DNA of 64,000 nucleotides from Acanthacorydalis orientalis (Eukaryota; Arthropoda; Insecta; Megaloptera; Corydalidae), in NCBI GenBank assembly GCA_034766995.1, contig CM068314.1, forward strand, positions 37,458,208-37,522,207, read 5' to 3'. The notes beneath the pieces are model-generated. The model worked only from the letters and a program-made list of their open reading frames with translations, had not been told where the DNA came from and made no database searches. A program made the translations under genes and the position numbers. Of this stretch, positions 24,831-37,802 are shown in pieces; the stretch's first letter is position 1, and every line of letters starts with the position of its first letter.

Positions 24831-24874
24831 ACTAATTATATTTTTTAAAATATATTTTAAAAAATATAATTAGT
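24831..24874. repeat. Perfect 44-bp palindrome
   Basis: The sequence starting ACTAATTATATTTTTT reads identically on both strands over 44 bases with no spacer. I checked all 22 pairs. It is not a simple TA run. Confidence 0.9.
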
Positions 24875-25174
24875 GCCATTCAGTTCAATCAAAATATTAC
24901 ATTTCATTACTATAAATATATTATGCATGAATTATTTCATGAAGATCCTTTTTTCAACGCTATTATTGACCATTTTTTTAATTATACTGAAAAATGTAAT
25001 CATGTCTTATTATTGTCCACGACAGAATCCTTGATTTTTGAGTGTAATTAATAGTTTATTGTTAATCTTAAAAATATTCAACAGAGCGTAAAATATGAAA
25101 GAATAATAGTTGTGTTTGAAATTAATAATTTTTATAAAAGTAATACTATTATTAAAAATATATGATTTTTGTTT

Positions 25175-25178
<4 letters not shown>

Positions 25179-25263
<85 letters not shown>
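25179..25263. repeat. (TA)n microsatellite, long
   Basis: A TA run of about 85 bases with one G interruption. Confidence 0.92.
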
Positions 25264-25266
<3 letters not shown>

Positions 25267-25541
25267 GTGTATAAGTTATAGGGTATTATTAGATTTGTTA
25301 GACGTTCATTGTTGAAAAACACGTCCTGTATAACCCTATAATGTTTTATCACGCTACCCTACTTTTCTGGTCAAGCTGACCTAAACACTTAACCACCTAC
25401 GTCGACAAAGAACATTCACATGCAAACTTAAAGTAGATGTGTGAGCGTTGATTAAGTGCACGTGGTACACTTTCAAAACACGCGTTTAACTTATTAGTCC
25501 CTTTATTATTAATAATCTTTTGATATGAATATGATATTATT

Positions 25542-25545
<4 letters not shown>

Positions 25546-25598
<53 letters not shown>
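25546..25598. repeat. (TA)n microsatellite
   Basis: A TA run of about 53 bases. Confidence 0.92.
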
Positions 25599-25600
<2 letters not shown>

Positions 25601-26473
25601 TTATATCATTTGTTTGTAACATAAAAAATGAGTATGTAAATGTTGTAAAAATCTTTAGATTTCTATTGTATATTTGTCTTATATATTTGATAGTAAAATA
25701 CATTTTCTCTTGGGTGTTAATATTCCTATTTAGATTACAACGTTATTCTATATATTCATTCATATTTGTACTTTTTATAAACTTTATAGCGAATTTCAAC
25801 TATATTAAATCTAGACTTTGGTTTCTCTAAAGTGTGATTTTCTTATTTTTATTTATATACAAATCCAAATCTACTTAGCTATATATAACAGTCTGTCGTA
25901 TTTCGTGACTTATTTAAAAATAACTACAATGAAGGTGATAAATATTCATATATACGTATTAACATAAGATCATATTGTCATCACGCAAATTTCTTGAAAA
26001 TTAATCAATCTTTAAACATTGAATTTACTTAAATTTTTGATTATTTTGTTTCTAGCATAATATATATATATATATATTAGCAGAATTAATGATTCTCAGA
26101 TTTCCCTATCTTAGTATTTTTTTTATTTTTATAAATATTGTAGCAGAAATATTAGACTATATTAGGTATCTATTACACTATATTACACACGTTTCATTTC
26201 TCAAGCAAATTTTCAAAATATTTATATCGATATAATTAAAAATATTTAATAACTCTTTATTCATGAACTATAGCATAACAAAAATTAATGTACAATATAC
26301 AGAAACAAATTGTATTTTTAAAAGGTTACTTTTAATACAAAAGTACATTGATTCATATAAAGTACATAATTTCCAATATTATAATAATTAATATAAATAT
26401 GAAATATAATAATATTTTTAAGAATATTCTGGATATATAAGAATGTTTACATAAAAGTGGCTGAGAATTATAT

Positions 26474-26477
<4 letters not shown>

Positions 26478-26516
<39 letters not shown>
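26478..26516. repeat. (TA)n microsatellite
   Basis: A TA run of about 39 bases. Confidence 0.92.
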
Positions 26517-26517
<1 letters not shown>

Positions 26518-27031
26518 TATCTAATTTTTATAAAATATGAACCACTGATACGTTATAAGAATATATCTATTTTTATATACCATAAATAATTATCAGTGAC
26601 TAATATATTTATATTGATATTTAATCCAACAGGTATCTTATACAAATAAATTAAATTAAATATTAAATATGCGCGCTAAGTTATAAAATATGATTTTGTT
26701 GTATTTATAGTAACAATTTAGATTTTTTTCATTTTTTGAATTTATTAAGTGAAAATATTTGAAATTACCTACTTATTTAAAAAATAATATTATTTAACAA
26801 AAATTGTACTTTTAGTAGACTAGATTTTTGTATTTAAATAATCAAATTATAAGAATAATCAATATAACTATTGATTATTGATTAAAGTATTAATCAATAA
26901 TCAAATATTTTTTATATTTAATTAATAAATATTTTTCAATTACATTATCAATAATGAAATGAATATTTTTTTCAAAAATATTTTTTAAAAATTGAGAAAT
27001 TATGAGTTCGACTTAGACTCATATGTGTATT

Positions 27032-27032
27032 T

Positions 27033-27057
<25 letters not shown>
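27032..27057. repeat. (TA)n microsatellite
   Basis: A TA run of about 26 bases. Confidence 0.9.
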
Positions 27058-27065
<8 letters not shown>

Positions 27066-27205
27066 CGTGTATGACTGTTTATATTTACAGGTGATTTTAA
27101 AATACTTCTTAATCATCTTATTTCTATCATTTTCAAATTAATCAGCTTCTTAATGGTTATACTTTCTTTACTATATTTTTTACCGCTGACTTTTTTGTAT
27201 TTTAG

Positions 27206-27264
<59 letters not shown>

Positions 27265-27268
27265 TATA

Positions 27269-27312
<44 letters not shown>
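27206..27312. repeat. (TA)n microsatellite, long
   Basis: Two TA runs around a GTACATATATATTTATA interruption, 107 bases in all. Confidence 0.92.
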
Positions 27313-27313
<1 letters not shown>

Positions 27314-27426
27314 CGAGATAATATATTATATAAACTAGTGTATAAAAAAAACCTTAAGGAAAATTTGATAGTAAAAAAATATACTTGAGATAAGACTATA
27401 TTAAATAATATGTTTGTTTCATATAC

Positions 27427-27429
<3 letters not shown>

Positions 27430-27474
<45 letters not shown>
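27430..27474. repeat. (TA)n-(TG)n composite microsatellite
   Basis: A TA run followed by a TG run. Confidence 0.9.
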
Positions 27475-27967
27475 ATAGGTGTGCGTATGTGTCTGTAGTT
27501 TTTAAAAATATATCTGATCTTAAAAATGTATGTTAACTGCAAGATTGTTAAATATTGCCATTATCTGACATATTTTTATATCTTTAGAATATAGGATGAG
27601 ATGTTTAAAGAAGTGATGAAAATATTTCATATTAATTATTTTTCTTAATTGAACCCTGATCCTTAAATGATTACAAATTTATACGTAACAAAACAATATG
27701 TTTATCTGTTACATTAATATTAAAATTTTAAAATAAATATATTTTCAGTTACGAAAGCAAATATTTTTAGGAAAATATATTTTTTCGTAAAAATAAAACT
27801 GAATAGACACGTTTTGATAAAATAAATGACTTCCTGTTAGATGAAATACCACTGACGGACTAGAAGGTAATGTTTAACGGATAGTTATTCTATGTTAGGT
27901 TAGGGTTTCAATATAAATACAAAAGTCTGCGCATGCTTTTTAAAAATGTGTTTTTTTCTCTCTATAG

Positions 27968-28681
27968 ATATCTATAGCGCCATCTCGTGCTTCAAGTCGG
28001 ATGGAACAGTACAACGACGAAGAAACGGCGGGGAATAATGACGACGCAGTTCACAATGGCGACGCTAACGGCACTGGCGCCGCCAACGGCGAACCAATAT
28101 CGGACGAGTCACCGACAGCGCCACGCGACGGTGCCAAATCCAACCATGTTAGTGGTGGTTCGACATCCAATGCGAACGCTGCGCAAAACAAATCAGGCGA
28201 CAGCGACGACGATGATGACTTTCACGACGACAGACACGACCGTGATAACGTACCGCGTGTGAATCCAGCACCGAACGGTGGTACGGGCGGTTACTGGAGA
28301 ACGAATGCTAGTAGACCAGCGAGTCCAGGCACCATCGCGATGGTGGATAACGCCAGCGAGGCATCGTCGATGCCTCCGCCACCGAGGCCGAAATCTAGAG
28401 TCGATCTCACGACAAGTCGATATAGTAATTTGTCGTACTGGAGAGCGAGGAAGGTTACGTTCTACAAGAATGGTGATCCGTTCTTCCCCGGTATCGAGTT
28501 CAGGTTTAAGCCTGGACGCGATATCGGAACTCTCGAAAATTTACTCGATAAGTTGTCAGGAAGAATGGATTTGCCACGAGGTGCAAGGTATATCTTCTCG
28601 ATGGACGGAGACAGAAAATTTCGACTCGATGAACTTGAGGATGGCGCGTCTTATGTCGTATCGTCATATAAAACTTTTAAG
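27968..28681 (+). CDS. Doublecortin-domain protein, coding exon
   Basis: This exon encodes part of a microtubule-binding protein. A good acceptor (TTTTTTTCTCTCTATAG, AG at 27966-27967) precedes it, and the donor AAG|GTATGTG lies at 28681/28682. The frame is open from the acceptor in phase 0 and contains an ATG at 28001. Counting from that ATG, residues 1-150 are low-complexity, rich in Asp, Asn and Gly, with an acidic run near 68-78 and the proline patch MPPPPRPKS. Residues about 150-227 form a DCX domain: [58 protein letters not shown] and YKTFK, where the exon stops near the domain end. Codon composition is far richer in G and C than the flanks. DCX domains bind microtubules. Candidates are the insect DCX-EMAP family or DCX kinase-like genes; no kinase, HELP or WD40 part is visible, so I do not choose. 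Confidence 0.92.
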
Positions 28682-29550
28682 GTATGTGCGTTTAATTTTA
28701 CATTCTTTTCTATGTGCTTAATTTTCATGAATGAAAAGACAACCACGTGTCCGTTGTTTTCATGCAAACATTGCATGTGCTGAAACCGAATATAATTTCA
28801 TATTTGACGCACGCCATCTGGAATAATCTGTAAACGATTTTGGTGTCAAATGTTGACAAAACAATATAAAACAATGTAAGCTAATTTACATTTTATTACA
28901 GTTTGCAGTACTTTTACTTTTATATTTGTTTTGTACTTACGCCTCAATGTTCTTAATTGATATTAACTTTTCGACACTACTTACATAATTAACCAGAAAT
29001 GTCATCATGATTAATTTTTTATATATACTTATATATATATATATAATTTGATTAAAATTAATATTATGTATTATTGTTATGTTATAATAATTAAATATTT
29101 TTATTTGGTACAAACAATACCATTTATATTAAAAGTATTAATAATCTATTTTCGTAAAAAAAAATTGATAAATAATTTGATCTATGCCTAGCATGCAAGT
29201 TCAATTTGATTATATTTTAACATTTTATTTTTTAATATAATTGTAGGTGTTTTGAAATAATCAGTAAAGATTATAACAAATACTAAATGTAATTAAACTA
29301 TATTTATTTTCAATATGTTCTCTTATGTGTAAAAACTAGTATTATTTTCCTCATTTTGAAATACACTTCAATATTTTAAAGTAAATAAACTATTTTTAAT
29401 AAGTTAGCTAGTTAGTTAGTTATTTGGGGTTTTAAGGTACTTTGACAGCTAATTTTCAATAAGGAGTTTAGTTTATATAGCTTCAAATATAGTTTGATTA
29501 TTCAGCTTTCCATCGAGGTCACTACAAATGTCTAATTATTCATTGATTTT

Positions 29551-29610
<60 letters not shown>

Positions 29611-30307
29611 GTATTAAATTATTCATTAGAGAAATTTGAAATAACTAATTATACACCAATTAAAAGTATTGATCATATTTTATAGTTTCTTTTATTTACA
29701 CGATTGCTTTTTGAAAGATATTTTTGATATTCAAATAATCTATCCAATTACTAATCAATATACGTACGCATATGTCTTTGGCATAAGTGTGTATTATATT
29801 TCTGGTTAAAATAGTCATAATATTCTTATTATGTACAGATTATTATATACATTTTTTATAATTTATTCTAAATGTTACGTAACATTTTACAATAAACGTG
29901 TATTATATTATGAAAAATGATCTAAACGTTAGTCAGAACAATGTTTCAGAATATTTTATCCAGACTTTTTATTTTAACGTACAATGCTTTTTCATATAAC
30001 AACAACCCCTGTTATTAGTTATGCGTTATTCAAATTTCGGCCTACTTGTTAAACTTATGTTTTAAATATTGATCAACAAGTAATTTAACATCCCCGTCAT
30101 GTTTCGAATAATATCTATTCTTGAAAATGGATGCAAATCTATATCTTATGGTAATTAATACATCATAATGACTTTTATATTGCGTAAGTGATTAAATATG
30201 TATTATTTTAAGGAGTACAGGAATGAAACACAACGAATCTAAATTCTATTTTAAGTACATTCTACGTCGTGTGGCAACTGTTTGATTTCGAATGTTTTTA
30301 TGGTAAA
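28682..30307. other. Probable intron, AT-rich
   Basis: Nothing recognisable apart from a TA array at 29553-29604 and a short GTTAGCTAGTTAGTTAG repeat near 29402. The open frame of the exon continues to 28783 but past the donor it reads as intron. Confidence 0.6.
29553..29604. repeat. (TA)n microsatellite
   Basis: A TA run of about 52 bases. Confidence 0.92.
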
Positions 30308-30381
30308 GCCGAGGTCAGTGCAAGCGTACGACGGCGTGATTTACGGACTCTGCCGCGACGCTTATCGCACGTGACCTCGGC
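30308..30381. ncRNA. miRNA-precursor-like hairpin
   Basis: This 74-nt GC-rich segment stands alone in AT-rich DNA and folds into a long imperfect stem. Pairs are 30308-30317 with 30372-30381 (10), 30318-30321 with 30367-30370 (4), 30322-30327 with 30358-30363 (6), 30329-30330 with 30356-30357 (2), and 30332-30336 with 30351-30355 (5, one G-T). That is 27 pairs with small bulges at 30328, 30331, 30364-30366 and 30371, around a 14-base loop. Three more A-T pairs extend the base after one mismatch. Length, arm size and bulge pattern fit an animal pre-miRNA. I do not recognise a known mature sequence. The fold works on either strand; plus would match the surrounding gene. An inverted-repeat transposon relic is the main alternative. 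Confidence 0.5.
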
Positions 30382-31203
30382 GTTAGGGGGATGGCGACGT
30401 GAGATAAGTCATTTTTACCTGCTGTTCTTATTCATTTCTTACAACTGAAAATTATTTGTATTCAAAATTAAAAGTTTGTCGAACTACTTAATCAAACCTT
30501 CACAATGAAGGTTAGCCAAATTACAATAGTAGAACAATTATAACTCCCTCTATCATAAGTTTATTATCTTTTCTTCAAAATTATACTTTCTAATAATAAT
30601 TAACCTTAAATAAACTTTTATTGAACTAAATCATTTATTTAATTTATTTGTTTATTAATTGCGTGTGTTTTTTTTGAAAAAAAACAAGGTATATATATAC
30701 ATACATGTGTGTGTATGTATGTTTATCTACTTGTACATTATATATGTGTAATATATAAACTGAAATATAAAAATATAGAAAATTTTTTGTGTACTGTAAT
30801 AATATTAATTGTTTTTGTACTTGACAAGAAGCATACAATTTGTTTTAAGTTTTAAAATGAACAATATTAGAGAAGACATTGAAGTTGTACTAAAAAAATA
30901 ATTAAAACACAAAAATATGAAGTTTAATAACATTTTCAAATTATAAATGAAAAAAAATTATTTCTTTAAAATCAAATTATTTTGTTTCAATATTTATTAA
31001 AATGAAAAATGATATTTCACAAATAAATATTTCCTACTTAAAATATTAGCCGATTATTGTAATAATTGAAATAGCGATTATTTGAGTTTATATATATTTT
31101 AATAGTAAATATTCATAGTTTATTGATATAGATAAATACACAATAGTTCAAATTCTATTTCGTGTTATTCCATATTTAGAACAATATCATATGTATAAAA
31201 GTG

Positions 31204-31265
<62 letters not shown>
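31204..31265. repeat. (TA)n microsatellite
   Basis: A TA run of about 62 bases with one CA interruption. Confidence 0.92.
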
Positions 31266-31267
<2 letters not shown>

Positions 31268-31492
31268 ATAATAGGTTTTAACAACCAGGATCGTAATGAT
31301 TTTAAAAGTGCATAAACACTTCGATAATTAATTATTACTTAATGATGATTTTATTTTTGTATCTGATTATATTATAGAAATATTATTTTAGTTTTTAGTT
31401 AATTTTTTTGTTATATTCAAAGTATGTTGGAAATGAAAAGTGGAATTAGAAATGCACGATAGAAATGCATTATTACATATACACACATTGAA

Positions 31493-31495
<3 letters not shown>

Positions 31496-31540
<45 letters not shown>

Positions 31541-31563
31541 GTATGTGTATATATATATATATA
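31496..31563. repeat. Interrupted (TA)n microsatellite
   Basis: TA runs broken by ACAT and GTATGTG, followed by a short AGAGAGAAAGGAG tract. Confidence 0.9.
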
Positions 31564-31710
31564 CATAAAGAGAGAAAGGAGAAAATAAAATAGATAAATT
31601 ACAGTGCATTCAATATAATATAAATGTATTTTTATATGAATTGTCAATGAAACTTACATAAAAAAGAAATAACAATTGTTGGTTTTGGCATTTGTGCTAT
31701 TTTCACGTAG

Positions 31711-31833
31711 CTTGGTGTTCCGATTAAGTTACCTGAAGATGACGTAATATCAAGTCAACTAAAGATGGGACAAAAACCGAAACCTGTCGTAATGGAATAT
31801 GGAGAAAGAAAACAATACAAAAATGGGCCACAG
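31711..31833 (+). CDS. Candidate 41-codon internal exon
   Basis: An acceptor-like TTTTCACGTAG ends at 31710 and a near-consensus donor CAG|GTATGA follows 31833. Between them lie exactly 123 bases (41 codons) open in phase 0, with varied residues: LGVPIKLPEDDVI near the start, then KPKPVVMEYGERKQYKNGPQ at the end. Both edges are phase 0, matching the phase-0 end of the DCX exon 3 kb upstream, so splicing would keep the frame. I do not recognise the peptide as a known domain. It would sit just C-terminal to the DCX domain. Confidence 0.5.
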
Positions 31834-32512
31834 GTATGAAAACAAAGAATTAAAATATTATAACTTACAAAAATTCCTAAAAGCAAATTAAAAAATAACT
31901 TGGCTGATCATTCTTTTCTTGTTAATATAATCAAATAATTGTACTAATATTTCCTACCAAAGTAAAAGGTATAATAATTTCATTCAATGTATCTATTAAA
32001 TATATAAATTAATAATAACATATATTTTAAAAAATATACTTTAAATATCGGTATCGTATTTGTTTTCAACTAATAACAACAACTGAATACTTGTAATATC
32101 TCGTTTCGAGAAAATGGATGTAGATCTTAACCGTAATTTACATTTAACATTTTTAAATACAGATTACTAAATAAATTGTGTTATAAGGCAAACGAATTAC
32201 AAGGCCACTGCGCCAAAAATTATTTTTCGTATGTGTTCATGATATGAAAACATTTGTAAAATGTGTATTTTATTAAAATGAATAAAAATAGAGGAGAATA
32301 ATTGTATTTTTATGATCATTTAAGATGTTTTATAAATGACTTATTAAGAAAAATGTAAAGCAGATTAATATGGCTTTTTAATTGGTTTTTTAAATCAAAT
32401 ATAACATCTATGATTAAAATATTAACCTTATCGAAAATTTTATGTTTTTTTTTTCCTAATTATTTCATTTAATGTATGTTACTAAAGTGTATTTAAATGA
32501 CGAATTTATTCT

Positions 32513-32516
<4 letters not shown>

Positions 32517-32558
<42 letters not shown>
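32517..32558. repeat. (TA)n microsatellite
   Basis: A TA run of about 42 bases. Confidence 0.92.
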
Positions 32559-32563
<5 letters not shown>

Positions 32564-32961
32564 GGAAATATACACATATTTATTTAAATATGTTCTTACA
32601 TAAATGCATTCGTATAAATTTGTTCATGCGTGTAAATGGAGGTGTATAGTGTAGTGTAATGTACCTGCATAATTCAATAAATTTTTTAATAGAAATGTTA
32701 TGTACTTTTATGTACCTAATCTGACGAAAACACATATACTCTTATAAGAACATGTATATGTGTTCATATATACATATATCATTTTAAATATTTATACAGT
32801 GTTTCATTTCTAGCTATTAAGGCTTGAATAATAATCAGAAACCTAATCAGATTACAGAAAACAAGAAGTGTAAAAGCACCTTTATTTATAATAATAAATT
32901 CAATATATAATTCTTTATTTATTTTTCATATTAATTAATAATATCTGTTACAAAGTGTATG

Positions 32962-32996
32962 TATATATATATATATATATATATGCGTGTGTGTGT
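32962..32996. repeat. (TA)n-(TG)n composite microsatellite
   Basis: A TA run passing into a short TG run. Confidence 0.88.
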
Positions 32997-33229
32997 AAGA
33001 TTTGTGTATATTTATGACCTAAGATATTTTTTATTGTACATATTCTTTCATGCTACGTAAATGTAAATCAATGTCTACATTATTAATTACATTTTTTTCT
33101 GAAGTAAAGGAGTATGAAACAATGGTGTGTGTCCATATGTTTGTATTTAATTATAAAACTAAAAAGTATTGGAATAATTTATAGTAGATATATTTTAGTG
33201 ATATATCGTATATATTCTAATATCTATGT

Positions 33230-33231
<2 letters not shown>

Positions 33232-33278
<47 letters not shown>
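33232..33278. repeat. (TA)n microsatellite
   Basis: A TA run of about 47 bases. Confidence 0.92.
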
Positions 33279-33281
<3 letters not shown>

Positions 33282-34804
33282 CCGGAATAATGTACAATTA
33301 TATAAGAACAATTTATCTTGAATGAATACCTCTTTCTACTTCTATAAAAACAGATTTTTTCTAATTAAAATGGTCAATAATTTATTACTAATTATTATAA
33401 TTATATTTTATTCCCATTTCGATGGTAATACCATTACCCGCAAAACGCTAATATATATAGAAAATTCCTTCAAGTTTTCCTGTAAGGTAGACCTGTGAGG
33501 ATGATAACGTCACCATAAAAATACTATCTTAATATAATTATCATATGATCATTAATTAATTATTGAACATTTTGATAGGATTTTTTATATAAAAATTGGA
33601 GAATAAAAACTGATTTGTTCATTTTTATAAAAGACTATAATTAATTAATTTTTTTTACTATAAATTAATATAGTACAAATTAAATATATTCTTAATCGAA
33701 GTGTATTAGATTAGAGAGTGAAATTATATACAATATTAAATTAGAAATTAATTCAATTTAACATAGTTAACGTTTATATATTGAGTTCTTATTTATCTAT
33801 TCTTAACTAAAATTGAATTCATATTATGTTTCTCTCAACACATTTCAAAAATTTTGATTTTGCGTTCTATAAAAATTAATTGAATTTTGAAACTATATCA
33901 AAAACTTAATTTTTATATTTTTAATTATTTATGCTTATATTTTTTTGTTATCGATATTTTTATTTAAATATACAAAAATATATAACAACGAAAATTTTAT
34001 TCATATTTTCTGATTTTCAGTACTTAAAAATTATGTAAGTTGAAAATATTTACTTTTAGAAATATATGCGAGTGTTTTAAAAATATTAGATTTTTTTTAT
34101 TAAATAATGATTATAATGATAAGTGTTGTTAAATAGAATAGAAACATTAATTGTGTTACTCGAACTTTCTGGAAAAATTAAAAAAAAATTATTATTTATT
34201 AAAAGCTCTTGTTCAAGAATTAAGGAAGTAACTTATAACACTTTTAAAATAATGTTTGTGGTGTTTTTATTATCTGATTATTTACAGTAATAGAAAACCA
34301 GCAAGAATTCATTGCTAAGTAAAAGACAAAGGAGTTAGAGTACATTGATCCCTGTTGCGTGTAAAAGGTATAGATACCAAAAGACAAGATAAATGTATCA
34401 GATTGTTGACGATAAAATAAAAGTTTAATAGAATTACTTCCTACAAATAAAAAAATGTGTAATTCATTACATGGGTATAAAAACAATTACTATTCTAAAG
34501 ATACTATGTAAATAATTAGTAAACTATAAATAAAATATTTAAAAAAGACACTCTTGTAAAAGACAATATGTAATAAATGTTTATAACTAAAAAACATATA
34601 TAGATATTTTGTAAATGGAATTCGCTGTTTTATAATTTACCCAAAAAATTATAAGTAATATTTTTCTTGTAGCAAAAGCTGTTTATTATAAGTAATATAT
34701 TGAATGACATGTTTTACTTTATGTTCATATGACGTGATTATATTAATTATTATAGTAATATATTGTTATAAAGAAAGAGGGGTTTCCTATTTAATATAAA
34801 AATA

Positions 34805-34806
<2 letters not shown>

Positions 34807-34840
<34 letters not shown>
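34807..34840. repeat. (TA)n microsatellite
   Basis: A TA run of 34 bases. Confidence 0.92.
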
Positions 34841-34844
<4 letters not shown>

Positions 34845-36784
34845 TTCTAATGAAATTAAAATAATTTTTAATTAATGTTGATTCAAGGATTTATGATAAG
34901 AGTATCAACCTAGAGAATTTAATTTCATATTATTATGTATCAGTTTCTTATAAAATCACAGGCAATAATTATATTCAATATTCTTGACACAGATTGTAAG
35001 CAATAAGTTCATGTTTTTAAACCACCTTACTATATATATATCATGCATTTCAAATACAGATATAAAACCTGCATTTTGCATCTTATTACGTACAAATATT
35101 GAGATTATGAAAATTTATTCCGGTTAGTCTACATTTCAAATTATTTTTTTTCCATGCATGTCAAGAAATCGTTAAGCGATAATTGTAGAATTTTTGTGGG
35201 ATTTTTTTATTACCATTTTACACATTTAATTTATTCAAATTCTTGTAAATAAAAATGAGTTGTTTTTTAAATATGTTCAAAAATCATAATGTTGAAATAT
35301 GGTTGGCTAATGATTATGTTATTACTTTTAGTTCAGATAATAGTTTTTTTTATTAAACAAATCCATTGAATTTGAATTAGTTATACTGATTCAATCTAAA
35401 CAGATCTGTTTACGTGAAATTATATAATGATTTTGTAAAATATTTTTATTTATATATTCGAAATTTTTTCTTAAATTTTTATCTAGAAATTATTGTTATC
35501 TTGTAATTATTATTTTTGTGTTATTATTTTTAAATTATGAATATTTTTTAATATATTTAGTCAAGCTTTTTATCAAGCTTTATTTAATAATTTAAACAGT
35601 CATGAATTTAAAGTAAACTATTTGAAATATATTTGTACACATTCATTTGAATAACATGTAACTGATACAAAAATAATTGCTTGCAAAATAAATAAATATT
35701 AAGGAGGTACTTAATAATAGTTTCTGATTGAAAGAACAGAAAAATAACTTAGATCTTGGTTGTTTAAACTGTATCCATTTCAACTGTTGATAAAAGTGCC
35801 GGAATACAAATGAGTACACGAAATTATAATTAAAGTCAAAACATTTGAACTTATATTTCAACAGTTAGAAAAAATAATAGGAATTAAATTCTTCTCATAC
35901 ATATTAATTAACTTCATGCAATAGTCTGTGCCAACTATGAGTAACTTTTTTCTAAGAAATAAAATAATAACTTTTGTTATTATGTGAAATTTGACTAATG
36001 TATCATTTTTATTTATAATATTTTTTTTAAATATTTTTTTATACTATTTCTAGTAACAAAATTCAACTTATTTTCAATTGTTAAAGTTAACAGGTAAACT
36101 TATATTCAATTTTATATATAAAAGAAAAAGTTAGTTACTTCATTAGAATATTTAAATAATTAATATATGAATACACGAATAAATTATATAGTTAGGAATA
36201 TAACATACTTATTTTTTTAAAAAAATCGTATATTAATTCTTTAACAAGTCTAAACAAATAATTGAAAATGCTCACTAATAATTATAGTGTTTTAAAATTA
36301 TATTTTTCAATTTTTATTAACCCTATACTTCATGATTTTTGTTATTTTCTTAAAATCAGTTGCGAGCACAGAGTGTGTTTAAAAGCATTAAGAAAACAAG
36401 AATTAAAAAATACGTTTTGGACAATGGTGTCAATTAGACGAGCTTTTCTTAAATAACTAGATAAAACATTATATTTGCAACTAAAATAGTAATAAAAATA
36501 AGTATAACGTATTATAGGAATTCATACGAATAGTTGTTAGTAATTAATATATACTCGTATATATATATATATATATATAGTTTGATATGGGATAGGAAGT
36601 TAATTCGATTTTTAAATGTAAATTTATAAATCCATACCATATAATTGTATATAAATTTAATTTTTTAAATTAATAAGTGAATAAAAACTTCAATGATAAG
36701 AGGAGTAATTTGTGGAAATAATTACTGAAAACAACGTGAATTCTCGTAAAGAAATGATAAAATGTTGAGGAATTTTCTTGAAGT

Positions 36785-36892
<108 letters not shown>

Positions 36893-37108
36893 ATAATTAA
36901 AAAGGAGCATGTTTCTAAACTAAAAAGTGTTGCATAATCAGTTTGAAGCCAGTAAGCTAACAGGAAAACAAAAAATACTGAAAAAGTATTTAAAAGAATG
37001 CAACAATTTGTTGCCCTTGACCTAATAAGAAAATGTTATTTGTGCAAATATTTACTTGCATGCCTATGTACATACATTCATATGTAGTTAGTTGTACGTA
37101 TGCACTTA

Positions 37109-37119
37109 CACACACACAG

Positions 37120-37161
<42 letters not shown>
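37109..37161. repeat. (CA)n-(TA)n composite microsatellite
   Basis: A CA run with one GA interruption, then a TA run. Confidence 0.9.
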
Positions 37162-37169
<8 letters not shown>

Positions 37170-37680
37170 TAAAATTTTCCTTTTTTGTAAAAAACAAATT
37201 AATTCTGAATTTTATCACAGATATTTAATAATTCAATTCATCTTATAATTTTAAATACATTTTTTCTCTTTCGTTTGGAATTTAATAGATGTAAACACAA
37301 AAAAAACATTGAAAATTGAATAAAAATAAATATATAATTTAATTTATATTTCTGCAATTTATAATATTTTGCACTGATAACACGACACAATTTTGTACTG
37401 TTTGAAAATTTAATTATGTAATAAAAGGAGTTGTAATTAATTTTATTTATAATAGTATACCCGAAAAATTTTTTTAATAAATCTTAACTAATAAAAAACT
37501 TGATTACAGTTTAATCAGTCATTATTAATCTCTTTATAATTTAAGTATTTGTTTAAAATTTCAAATATATGAATGTAAATTGAAGAACGAATTGAAAAAT
37601 GTGAATATGAGGTTTATTTGAAATTATTGTTATATATATATATTTATTTATGTTTTATTATTTGAATGTTTATTTTTGTT

Positions 37681-37684
<4 letters not shown>

Positions 37685-37720
<36 letters not shown>

Positions 37721-37734
37721 ATATATATATAAAT

Positions 37735-37771
<37 letters not shown>
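37685..37771. repeat. Interrupted (TA)n microsatellite
   Basis: TA runs broken by CTATATATATATAAATAG. It borders the complex island on its right. Confidence 0.9.
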
Positions 37772-37776
<5 letters not shown>

Positions 37777-37802
37777 GTAAATATATGCTGTATGTAATTT
37801 TG

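Larger units (their letters stand above)
16884..27949. other. Long AT-rich stretch, probable intron
   Basis: About 11 kb without any exon I can support. It is dense with TA microsatellites, a tandem duplication at 18905-19129 and a perfect 44-bp palindrome at 24831-24874. A somewhat less AT-rich patch at about 25300-25500 shows no readable frame. If the gene model holds, this is the first intron of the DCX gene. Confidence 0.45.
30386..31710. other. Probable intron, AT-rich
   Basis: No gene is seen. Two TA arrays lie at 31204-31265 and 31496-31563. Confidence 0.55.

Noticed and set aside
27895..27905. TTAGGTTAGGG, resembling the insect telomere repeat
   Set aside because: Fewer than three units and no array; easily a chance match.
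27987..28262. Second plus-strand frame (and 28278-28721) overlapping the DCX exon
   Set aside because: Out-of-frame shadows; the DCX domain fixes the real frame.
28682..28783. Extension of the DCX open frame beyond 28681
   Set aside because: A consensus donor at 28682 and a switch to AT-rich, Phe/Cys-rich translation show that this is intron.
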